Below, piece after piece: positions 31,881 to 42,001 of a stretch of DNA of 64,000 nucleotides. The DNA lies in the NCBI RefSeq assembly GCF_022201045.2, contig NC_068560.1:35241001-35305000 (forward strand), written 5' to 3'. This DNA is from Citrus sinensis. Its lineage: Eukaryota > Streptophyta > Magnoliopsida > Sapindales > Rutaceae. Position 1 is the first letter of the stretch. Each line of letters opens with the position of its first letter. The notes under the pieces were generated by a model. That model was not told where the DNA came from. It ran no database searches and saw only the letters and a list, made by a program, of their open reading frames with translations. The position numbers and the translations under genes are program-made.

Positions 31881-34800
31881 TCACCTTGGACCAGATAACT
31901 CAACGGCATGAAGATTTTCTGTTGAGTCAACTATCCAATCTGAATTAGGATGAGGGGCTAATTCTACTTCTTGGCGGAGAACTTCCACCTTTTGCCACTC
32001 ATCCCACCGCTCTGCCAAGCCATCACCTTCAAGCATTCTAACAACTTCCGACATCTTGGGCCGGTCCATAGGGGAGCCTTGAGTGCAGAGCAACGCAACC
32101 TGGATAAGTTGCTCCACCTCAGCTTCCACATAATTGTTCTGGAGATCAGGGTCAACTAGCATTTCTAACTTCTTTTCCTTCAGAAGTCCTTTCACCTGAA
32201 ATCATACTTATTGCATCAGAAGTCTCGAGTTTTATGGTTCTAACTTCTAGAGCATTTTCTGAACCAGGGCAAGAAAGATAATATGAGCAAAATGCTTCAC
32301 CTGAAGATTTAACCATTTACATGCAAGAATGAACCTTTACATTCAAATGCAATTTACTTTAGCAGGAAAGGAAATGGCAGAAAAGAGCGAAATGAAGTAA
32401 CGTATATAACAGTATAGTGAATGCATACCCAATCAAGCAGCATGACATCATCATCATTTGCAAGACGAGCAAGATCAAAGGCTCTCTGTCCAGTGATTAG
32501 CTCTAGAAGCATAATCCCATAACCAAAGACATCAGTTTTCTCTGAAGATTTTCCAGTAGAAAGGTATTCTGGAGCTATATGCCCAATGGTGCCACGGACT
32601 GCCGTAGTGACATGGGTATCCTTGTAGTCCATAAGTTTAGCCAACCCAAAGTCCCCAACAACAGCTTCAAACTCCTCATCCAACAAAATGTTAGCAGCTT
32701 TCACATCACGGTGAATGATCTTTGGATCACAATGATCATGCAAATACGAAAGACCCCTAGCGGACCCCAAAGCAATCCGTTTTCGAGTTGGCCAATCAAG
32801 AGGAAGTTGTGATGGGGGACGTTCTACAAGAAAGCATTAATAAAATTACAAGTGGATCTTTTTTCGATAATCACAGGATTTCACGTCATAAGTTGATGAT
32901 AGAGTCCTAATTAGAGCAAAGAGCACATCAAAAGCAGTTAGAACCAATTCATAAATGATACCATGCTTCCAGGTTTTACCTCTTAAACAAGATGCGACAC
33001 TTCCATTTGCCATATAGGGATAAACAAGCAGCCTTTCAGTTGGTGTCATACAGAAGCCACGCAAGCGAAGGAGATTACGATGTACAGCCATACTGATCAT
33101 CTCTACTTCAGTCTGAAACTGCAGCTCCCCACCAGGAGTACGCTCTTCTTTCAATCTTTTTACAGCTACCAGTGAACCATCTGCCAGGCGTCCTTTGTAG
33201 ACCTTACCGAACCCACCTCTACCCAGAATGTTTTTATTGCTAAAACTATCTGTTGCAACTTGTAATTCTCGCAGTGAAAATCTTTTAAGCTGCCCAAGAT
33301 GAACTTCGGGATCCTCTTCAGCTGCAAGGAGACATATTAGTTGAAGATTTTATATTTTTATCCATCAAATGAATTAGAATACACGAAATTTTCAACATCA
33401 TCACATACCAGGTACATCAAAGAAAAATTCTTGAGGTTTTCTCCGACGCCACCATGCAAATGCTATAGCAGGAGCAGCAAACAATAAGGCAGCACCAGCA
33501 GCCACGCCTCCAGCAATTGCTCCAGTAGCACTATTCCCACCTAAATTTGATGAATGGAACGAAAATGAAAACACTTGAGCAAAAATCCTCCCCAATAAGT
33601 ATTGCCAATTACATTAAAAACCTTGAATGCATTTAAAAAACCATTTTTCAAAATCAGAGGTGAAATCTATTCAGTTCTACAACTATAAGATAGATTACTT
33701 CTCAATTGCATCGAGCGAGACACAAAATTAAATGGATGATTCACTTCAAGTTCGAGACTTACAGGCCTACAAGATCACTATCAGCGAAGAATAAGAATAA
33801 AACTGTCAAGCGCTGCCTAAAAGTGAAAAGTTCATAATAAAATTGAATATAAGATTACCTGGTGAAGAAATTGGGGGTGGTGGGATGAATGGAGGAGGAG
33901 GAGAAAATGGAGGAGATCCTGGGCAGGGGCGCCCGGTAACTGGCCCGCATAGATCCAAGTTGTTAGCAAAACTGCAAACAGAACAAGTTATTAAGCAGTC
34001 TTCAAATCAGTCAGTTAATAACTTAATATGAGCAAAGTTCAAATTACTAGCAAAAAACCTGATGGGAGTAAATAATGAGAAGGAGCCATTGTCTGGAACC
34101 ACCCCAGAAAGCCGATTGTTTGATAGATCCCTATGTCCCATAATGCAATTAGAAACATTTCATTTTCAGAAATTGTAATGATGCCTCAAATAGAAAGGGA
34201 GAGAGCAAATAGACACTTACAATACTTGAAGAGAGGAGATATTAGTCAATGACATAGGAATTGGACCCGAGAGACTGTTGTTGTTAAGCCGGCTATTCTT
34301 GCACAAACATTTCAAGGAACCAAAAAGAGTTATCACTGATTAAAATGAAAGGGATTGAACTCTCATTTCTTAAATACCTTTCAAAACCCTGATTTAGATA
34401 CTACAAATATTGAAGAATCTTTATACCTCATTTATTTATTTAATTGAAAATTCAATAACTAGAAAGGCATAAGGTTTTTGTCTTCGGTTAAAAATACAGA
34501 TATTAATTTTGTTACAACACATGCACTAAATACATGAAAAAATACAAACACAGAGAAGTATGCTTACAGGAACCGCAATTTTGACAGTTTTCCCAATGTG
34601 TCTGGGATAGGACCAGTGAAACTGTTCAAGTAGAGATCCAAGCTCACCAAGCTAGTCAAATTCCCAAGGTCACTAGGAATTGGTCCAGTTATGTTATTGC
34701 TGTAGAGTTCCCTGTTACAAACAGCAAAGCTTAATGATTTGTGAAAGAAACAGTCCAAAGCAAGATAGGATGTCAGGTATAATATAATAAGGCTAGCATC

Positions 34801-36677
34801 TTGACAGTTGGAACTGACAAGGACAAAAAACAAGACGATTCTCACAAAAGCAACTTGGAAAACCAATGATTGATCCAAAACCATATTCCTTGGACAGATC
34901 AAAGGGAAATACACTCGTCTTCTGAAGAAATTTCTAGAAAAAGTATGAAGAACTTGCATAAGATGTTACATGCCCTATTTTCCAATTCTCCCAACAGCAC
35001 ACCAAAATGAATATTTTAAGAAAGGACACTGGAGGTTGAATAGCTTGATAGGAAGCTAACATCTTACTATGCAGTCCAAATTAATTCCTTCATCAATACC
35101 ACCTAGTATATATCATGTTTATTTTGCTGGAGATGCAGGAAAATAGTTTTCATGTAGCAAACCCTACATGATCCAAGTCTAGCTAAACATATAGTGAGTA
35201 AACACTTCCTGTCAACTCATGACTGAAGCTTATACCTTCTTCCCAACTACTTAATCTATTTTTTTTTTTTTGGGCGCATAAAAAAGAATGTACAAAGTTG
35301 AGAAGAAGGAGTCTGTATGAACTCATATAAGAGAAAAACATATGATGTACTGGTATGCAATTATCTGAAAAGCAGAAATAGTGAGTAATTTCCAAATCAT
35401 GAAGCATAACGTACAAATACTGCAAATTCTTGAGCAAGCCCAGCTGTGAAACTAGTTGACCGGACAAAGCCGCATTTCCAAGATCACTGAAAAATCACAT
35501 AGAAAGAAACATGAAAAAACGTATATGTTGCAAAAAGAATAATATAACAAATTTAAAAAGTTAAAAAGTTTCATTGTAAGCATGCACTTGGAAGACATAC
35601 AGGAGAACTTACACTCGTATAACACTATTATCATTATTGCAAGTAACATGAAACCATGTGCAGGGATTGACAAGGGTAGGATCCCAACTCTGCAGTACAT
35701 TGTTAGGATCAATTAAGTTGGATCTCAAGCTATGCAAAGCATCACCTGTTCCAAGATAAGAGCCAATAGAATAAGTTACAACAGTCGGCCAAATCCAGAC
35801 CTTAAGAATGCAATCTAATGCGCAAAATCCATACTCAAAATTCATTAAACAAACAGAATGTAGAGTTGCATGAAACTTTAAACAGGATACAAGTTTCGTA
35901 GGGATGACATTTTAGCCAATTATGGAAACTAATTCAAAGGCAAGCAGACAGGAACATGTTGACAATGCATTGAGCTAGATGGCAAAGTAAATATTATTTC
36001 ACAACTAGTTAGATTTAAGGCTTCCACAGGCATAGCAGGACATGATTAAACTTGTGAGGAGTGTTTAAACAGCAGCAAACCTTTAACACGGTAAGCAAAG
36101 TCACAGTTTCACCCACTCAACACTCAATGTATTCCAAAGAACAGAACCATCCAACTGCTAAGGATATTCCAAGCACTTGAATAGAGGCCTTCATCAAAAA
36201 GTATTCTCCTTGGATACATTCTCTCAAGGACCCATAAAACCATAACTTTTTTTTTTTTTTTAATGAAAAGGAAACCTTTGAGACATAAATGAAGTACAAA
36301 CCGCGAGACTATCTCTCTATTAAATTCAACCATATTATCATAAATTAACCAAATACAAAGAAACTCGAGAGGAAGATACAGGGAACAAAATAAAATTTAA
36401 AATAACCTCAACAGCAGTCGCAATGATAAAAATAAGCATACTCAGCTAAGCATTCCTATTTCTCACTACCCGAATAAAAACATCCCTTTCGCAGAAATCA
36501 AACAAAGATCAAAATCTCATTAAAAAAAAAAGGAAAAAAAAAGAGTAAAAACTTTAACCAGAACATAGAGATAATGGTTAGAGAAGCAGCAATAAGCAGA
36601 CCTTCCATGTTAGCAGAAGCAAGCCATGATGAATGGACCACCAAGATCAAACACAAAGCCCAAACCTTAGTCTTCAT
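31881..36677 (-). CDS. SERK1: Somatic embryogenesis receptor kinase, SERK1/SERK2 type
   Basis: Eleven exons: 36677-36602, 35745-35613, 35486-35415, 34711-34568, 34292-34221, 34130-34059, 33971-33859, 33540-33409, 33321-32980, 32823-32429 and 32195-31881. Phases join throughout, giving 621 residues, the SERK length and exon pattern (72-nt LRR exons). Order: signal peptide ([19 protein letters not shown]), N-terminal cap with [10 protein letters not shown], five leucine-rich repeats (about 71-190), Pro-rich SPP hinge ([16 protein letters not shown]), membrane span (about 228-260), and Ser/Thr kinase with [20 protein letters not shown] and APEYL. The tail [20 protein letters not shown] then SGPR marks SERK1/2, not BAK1. 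SERKs are plasma-membrane co-receptors for brassinosteroid, EPF-ERECTA and immune peptide receptors. The frame is intact. Confidence 0.95.
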
Positions 36678-36966
36678 TTTGAGCTTTTGTTACTCTGTCA
36701 ATATCTTCAGATCCAAACAATAAACAAAGCCCCAACAACACACCATATCAGTATAACCCTAGCTCCAAAAATCCCACCAGACTCTTCACCATTACCTCCT
36801 AAAACCACATCACTTCAAATCTCGATCTCTCCCACCAAAAAATAAAATAAAAATAAATTCTCAAAAACAACTCCCTTTGTTATAATTATTTTACCACCTT
36901 CTGGGCTCTGGCAACAACAGAAACAAGAACAAAAACAAATAGGAAAATGAGATTCTTCCCACGTTA
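36678..36966 (-). promoter_or_regulatory. SERK 5' leader/proximal promoter, cut short by a transposon
   Basis: Only about 290 bp separate the SERK start codon from the terminal repeat of the MULE at 36967. SERK genes usually have a leader of a few hundred bases, so the transcription start may lie in this interval or inside the element. Confidence 0.5.
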
Positions 36967-37320
36967 AGCACCACAATAAGCACCAAACGGTGCGTTTTGG
37001 ACATACTATAAAATGAGCCAACTCACGTGTAATACACATAGCAATCCCAACACACGTGCAATCCATCTCACGCGACGCACAACTTTTCTCCATTTGCTCT
37101 CACAGAAATCTCACTGTTCTCAAACCTTCTGAGGGTGCTCGGCGTTGGTCTCTGGCCGTGGGTCTGCTGTCTCTCTTCCCTGTCGTCTCTATTCTCAAAC
37201 TTTCTCGGCGGTGGTGCTTGGCATTTGTCTCTGGCCGTGGATCTCTCGTCGTTGGTCTCTCACCGTGGGTCTGCTTTCTCTCTTCTCTATCGTCTCTGCT
37301 GCTCTCAAATTGTGTAGGTA
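36967..37320 (+). repeat. Left terminal inverted repeat of the MULE
   Basis: Contains AAGCACCACAATAAGCACC and then short CT-rich direct units with GTGGGTCTGCT. An open donor-like TGTAG-GTAATGG at about 37316 could start an intron in the leader of the GRF gene. The small frames here are shadows. Confidence 0.6.
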
Positions 37321-38738
37321 ATGGCAAATTTCGTGAGTATTGCTTGTCATTGACTATTGTGAATTATTTATTTGTGTGTTACCGGACAAGGATGATTTTC
37401 TTTTGGAAGGGGTGAAATTGCAACTGTTCATAGTGATAGAGAGAGATTTAAGTTTGAAATTTGTTCTTTTATGTTTGAAGATGAGTAGAGAGTGATAGCA
37501 TTATCCAAAAGCTAGTTTATTTCGATTATTCATCACATCAGTTAGTAAAGATTGTAAATGTGATTGCCTAGTTCCTCTCATGTTTGCTGGGTCATAATTG
37601 CAGGAAAAATAGCTTTAGTTTAGTTGGAAGGCCCTTTTGTTTTACATGACGGATGTGTGAAATTTTGCAGTGCCCTTGATTTAGATTTCCGTATTGACAT
37701 GATTTCTAACAAATACAACAAGTTATAGGACTAAAAGATGAAAATATTGTATTGATATACTGGTAAGTAATAATTGCTAGATTATTAAGTATGCATACTC
37801 AAAGCTTTGAACTAAAGAAAAATTTCTTTCAGCCCTTTAAAACCCCTAGGTAATTCACTTACAGTAAGCACAGACAAAAACACTTCCAATCTCTAATTTT
37901 ACCATATTAGAAATTTTTTCTCCACGTGTTGAAGTTAGTCATGCAAGTTGAAACCAATCTGTTTAAGCTTGGGGTTTTATGTCCTGAATCAAGGTTAAAA
38001 GTATTATAGCTTTAGCTATTCCTGAAGTGAATTTCTGTTAAAAAGCTATGCACGCATTAAGTTAGTGCGAGAGTCTGCTGAAGCATATGTCAGCTGTGTG
38101 TTTGGAGCTGAGTATTCTTCATTCCACATTTTGGGTTTTGGTTGACCTCCAGCATGACTCAACCCACTTGAGTTAAAAGCCGTAGAGTAACATTCTACCC
38201 ATGATATTTGAGTTTATCAAGTCACCATATTTTAATACTTCTCTGGAAAACAAATATATATGTTAAATCAGGTAGGAAAAATAAAAAGTTAATTATGGAG
38301 TTGTAATAGTGCAACTAAGGTTTTGAAACATTAAGATCTTTAGCCATTATGTTACTATCCCGTAGTTATTTTTAAGTTACAAGAGATAATAAAAAATAAC
38401 ATCATATTTTAATTACTTACACTAATCCTGCAAGTGCTGATGGTCTAAAGTTACTTACACTAACCCCCAACTAGTCAACTCCATCAATTCACTTTCATTT
38501 CTAAGAACAGAGCCATGCCCCTTCTTCTCATTTGACCATATTTTTCTTCTTTTTGTTTTCTTTGTAGTTGAAATTAAATAATTTTATTTGAGCTGAATGA
38601 ATGCAGTAAGATGTATTTCTTTTTTTGGGGGGGAGAAAAAAAATCAATAAGCTGGTTTTTAATATATTGGCTACCATTTTTTCTTTCTGGAAGGAATCTG
38701 GGTTGAAGTGTATATTGAACAGAATTTGTTCAATCATT

Positions 38739-39137
38739 ATGTCTTCAAGCACAAACGAAATTCAAACACAACTGAAAGCTTGTGATAAATGCTGCAACAA
38801 CAATAAGGTCTTGCGAACTTCACGAACAAAAGAAAATCCGAATCGTAGGTTTTGGAAGTGCAAAGGATGTGGGGCTTTTGAATGGGATGATGATTGGAAG
38901 AGCAGTGAATGTAATGATTTTAGAGGGATGGAAGATCGTATTATAAATCAGAATAAAATTGACATGTTGTTAGCAGAAGTCCGCAAGTTGGGCCATCAAA
39001 TCGAATGCATATCTCTTAAATTTCAGTTGCTTGAGCAAGAATTTCAGCGAAGACAACAACCAAGTGTTCTTGTAACATACGTCCCGCAAATAATGATAAC
39101 TCTTTTAATATGTATTATATTTAAGTTGTGTAATTAA
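38739..39137 (+). CDS. GRF zinc-finger protein with C-terminal membrane segment, MULE-borne
   Basis: 132 residues from the ATG at 38739. An upstream in-frame ATG at 38625 would add an atypical hydrophobic stretch. The N-terminal third has a GRF-type zinc finger: CDKCCNNNKVLRTSRTKENP, then NRRFWKCKGCGAFEWDDDW, with the conserved aromatic and Asp residues. A heptad-like stretch LLAEVRKLGHQIECISLKFQ and a hydrophobic end PQIMITLLICIIFKL follow. This finger-coiled coil-membrane layout is common in plant proteins of unknown role, many linked to transposons. It lies inside the MULE and is probably transcribed from the left arm. Confidence 0.65.
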   Translation: MSSSTNEIQTQLKACDKCCNNNKVLRTSRTKENPNRRFWKCKGCGAFEWDDDWKSSECNDFRGMEDRIINQNKIDMLLAEVRKLGHQIECISLKFQLLEQEFQRRQQPSVLVTYVPQIMITLLICIIFKLCN

Positions 39138-39401
39138 TTAATGTATTGTTAGTGCAATGACTTGTTGAACCAGTTTTTAAGATAACTTTGGTATTGATGG
39201 GGAAATGATATTCCTTTTTTTGCAAAAAATTTGTTGGTAGTCCATAACTCCTGTGTCATTTGCTTCTTTGAATCAATTAATTTTTCCTCTGTTGCAAAGC
39301 CAAATATAATCATTTATAATTATAATATTTTGACCAAATAAAAAGCAATAACATAATTCCTGCACTTCTGCACTTTAAAGAATTCCAAAATTCCAGTAGC
39401 A

Positions 39402-39960
39402 TAACAATTTCTGCACTTTCCAGAATTCCAGTACAATAACAGAATTTCTGCACTTCTGCACTTTAAACAATTTCTGCACTTTCCAGTAGCATAATAATTT
39501 CTGCACTTCTGCACTTTAAATAATTCCAGAAGTCCAGTAACATAACAATTTCTGCACTTTCCAGAATTCCAGTACAATAACAGAATTTCTGCACTTCTGC
39601 ACTTTAAACAATTTTTGCACTTTTCAGTAGCATAACAATTTATGCACTTCTGCACTTTAAATAATTCCAGAAGTCCAGTAACATAACAATTTCTGTACTT
39701 TCCAGAATTCCAGTACAATAACAGAATTTCTGCACTTCTGCACTTTAAACAATTTTTGCACTTTCCAGTAGCATAACAATTTATGCACTTCTGCACTTTA
39801 AATAATTCCAGAATTCCAGTAGCATAACAATTTTTGCACTTTAAAGAATAACAGAATTCCAGTAGCATAGAATACATCCAGAATTCCAGAATAACATAAA
39901 ACAATTTCTGCACTTTAAAGAATATCAGAATTCCAGTAGCATAGAATTAAAAAATAACAG
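39402..39960. repeat. 141-bp minisatellite, about three full copies plus partial units
   Basis: The word TAACAATTT recurs at 39402, 39543, 39684 and (as TAACAATTTT) 39825, exactly 141 bp apart. Internal 20-40 bp sub-units repeat TTCTGCACTT and CCAGTAGCAT. Since 141 is a multiple of three and one minus-strand frame lacks stops, a 197-residue Cys-rich frame appears. I regard it as a by-product. Confidence 0.9.
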
Positions 39961-39964
39961 AATA

Positions 39965-41083
39965 TCATTTATCCATCCACCATTCCAGTAGCACACAATT
40001 AAGGAATAACAGATTTGCAGCATCTCCCTCAATTCCAATCCAATAGCACATGACCAAATAACCCCCTAGCTTCTCTGGAACTTTCTTCATTATATGCCAT
40101 AAACACCACCGATGTCGAGTATTGGGAAAGACATTCTGAATTGCAACTTTCATTGCCCTGTCTTGATCTGTAATGATTCCATTAGGAGCTGAATTAGACA
40201 TGCAAGATAGCCATGTTCGAAATAACCACGTGAATGTCTCAATATCTTCGTGTGAAATCAATCCACACCCAAACAGAATAGAATGCCCATGATGATTAAC
40301 TCCTACAAATGGAGCGAACGACATATCATACTTATTTGTAAGATACGTGGTGTCAAATGTAACAACGTCTCCAAACTCCTTGTACGCTTCCCTATTCCTT
40401 GGCTCGGCCCAAAAAACATTTTTTAATCGTCCCTCATCATACACTTGCATACTAAAGTAAAACCTATTATCTTCTACTTGCATTTTCATAAAATAGTTTT
40501 GAAGAGCAGCAGCATCCCCATCTCCAAGCCGCAATCTTCTTTCTTTTTGAACATGATTTCTACAATCTCTTTCTATGAATGTCACATTTTCATGACCACC
40601 AGCCTCAATAACAAGTGATTGATAATTCTTACATAATCTGATTCCTGCTCGATCATTTACATCAAGCCTTTTTTTTGCATATGTATTGAGGCTACGATTG
40701 CACCGAAAATACTTGGATTTGGTTGGAGTTAACAGCACATGGTTGTGTTCAAGATTTAAGCTTCGAATTGTCCACTTTCCATCATCCCCTAAACCAGCTC
40801 CCAATCTAGCATTGCAGCCTGTTTTTGCATTAGGTTGGGGTTTTAAAATATTCACAGATTTGCTTCTTGTTTCACCACTTCTCCCACAAGCAAAAGTCAC
40901 ATTTCTAAGAATCCCACCACTATCCTTTCTACTAGTTCTCCTCAAAATCGGAAACCCTTTTCTTTTACCGTACTCTTTGAAGTAAATAAACAAATCAACA
41001 TCACTATCAAATGACATCCCAATTATTGGCTCATCGTTCTCCTCAAATTTCTCCAACTCTTCAACTTCGATGTCTTTTTCCAT
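39965..41083 (-). pseudogene. FAR1/MULE-type transposase, C-terminal part lost
   Basis: Frame from the ATG at 41083 (an acceptor TTTTGTAG just upstream suggests a leader intron). A FAR1 DNA-binding domain with GMSFDSDVDLFIYFKEYGKR, TFACGRSG, TGCNARL and LEHNHVLLTP is followed by the MULE transposase core: VVTFDTTYLTNKYDMSFAPF, GIITDQDRAMKVAIQNVFPN and RHRWCLWHIMKKVPEKL. The first two catalytic Asp residues are visible. After KLGGY the match ends, and the usual last third (catalytic Glu and SWIM zinc finger) is missing. The minisatellite begins there. Host FAR1-related transcription factors share this fold, but the terminal repeats around it argue for a transposon gene. Confidence 0.82.
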
Positions 41084-41499
41084 ATTATTTATTTCTACAA
41101 AATTGAAATAATTCACATTGACAAAATGAAAGTAACAAAATACAAATAATTCAGCACAACCTCACACAACTAAACTAACTAGTGATGCAAATTGTGAACA
41201 CAAATTTAATATATACCAGCAGAATTTGCAGCATACGAGATGCCTTTGATTGGAATTTAGTGATTTTTTATTTAATATATAACCCAATGTGCTTATTAAT
41301 TTTCCAATGGATGCTGATTTAATATATAAAGATTATTGCGCAATTGATACCCTTAAGATTATTGCGCAATTGATTTAATATATAAAAATTTGACTTCACA
41401 ATTGAATCTTCACACATTTGGAATTATTACAACCAAAATTGGGCATTAATTAAACCAATTACCTCCACTAATTGATTACGACGGCTACAACTATCTACA

Positions 41500-42001
41500 G
41501 GGCAGACAGAGAAAGAGAAACCCAACGAGATGCGCGAGAGAGATCCACGACGAGAGAAAGTCGAAGGAGAGAGCAGCGAGATGAGTGAGAGGCCGGATGA
41601 GAGAGACCCGCGGTGAGAGAGAGAGCCACAGCCGAAGACAGACCCAAGGCGAGAGAGAGAGACCCACGGTGAGAGAGAGAGCCACTGCCGAAGACAGACC
41701 CAAGGCGAGAGAGAGAGCCACAACCGAAGAGAGACCCACGCTCGAGAGAGAAAGAGAGAAAGAGAGAAAACTGAAAGACAGAGCAATCCCACGATGAAGA
41801 GCAGAGCTTGAAGATGGCAAAGAACTGGCTGCAATTGAACTCGTTGCTTGGTGTGAAATGCATGAGTGAGAGTGATGCGTGCGTGAGATGAGATGCGCGT
41901 GCAGTGTGTTTGCTTGTTCAAACAGTGCCCTTTTATATTACAAATAAAACGCACCGTTCGGGACTTACTGTGGTGCTTATTGTGGGCTGAATATCGGTGC
42001 T
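41500..42001 (-). repeat. Right terminal inverted repeat of the MULE
   Basis: Reverse-complement relative of the left arm. GAGAGAGACCCACGGTGAGA-type units repeat four or more times at about 41600-41740, ending in TGGTGCTTATTGTGG at 41971-41985. The Leu/Ser-rich minus-strand frames across it are low-complexity shadows. Confidence 0.6.

Larger units (their letters stand above)
36967..42001. mobile_element. Mutator-like element (FAR1-type MULE), about 5 kb
   Basis: Both ends carry related inverted sequences. On the left, CACAATAAGCACC then AACGGTGCGTTTT (36972-37000); on the right, the same words in reverse at about 41944-41983. Both arms extend several hundred bases as runs of GTGGGTCT/CTCTCTC-type units (left to about 37320, right from about 41500). 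Inside are a FAR1-type transposase relic on the minus strand, a GRF zinc-finger frame on the plus strand, and a minisatellite between them. Arms and contents fit a MULE. I found no 9-bp target duplication, so the outer limits are uncertain by some tens of bases. The transposase is incomplete, so the copy is probably not autonomous. Confidence 0.72.

Noticed and set aside
39320-39913. 197-residue Cys-rich repeat protein on the minus strand
   Set aside because: Produced by the 141-bp minisatellite, whose period is a multiple of three. No start context or known domain.
39402-39960. CRISPR-like regular repeats
   Set aside because: The 141-bp units are contiguous, without unique spacers, in a plant nuclear context. 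This is a minisatellite.
40000-41083. Host FAR1/FHY3 transcription factor gene
   Set aside because: The fold is shared, but it lies between MULE terminal repeats, lacks the C-terminal third and abuts a minisatellite, so a transposase relic is more likely.
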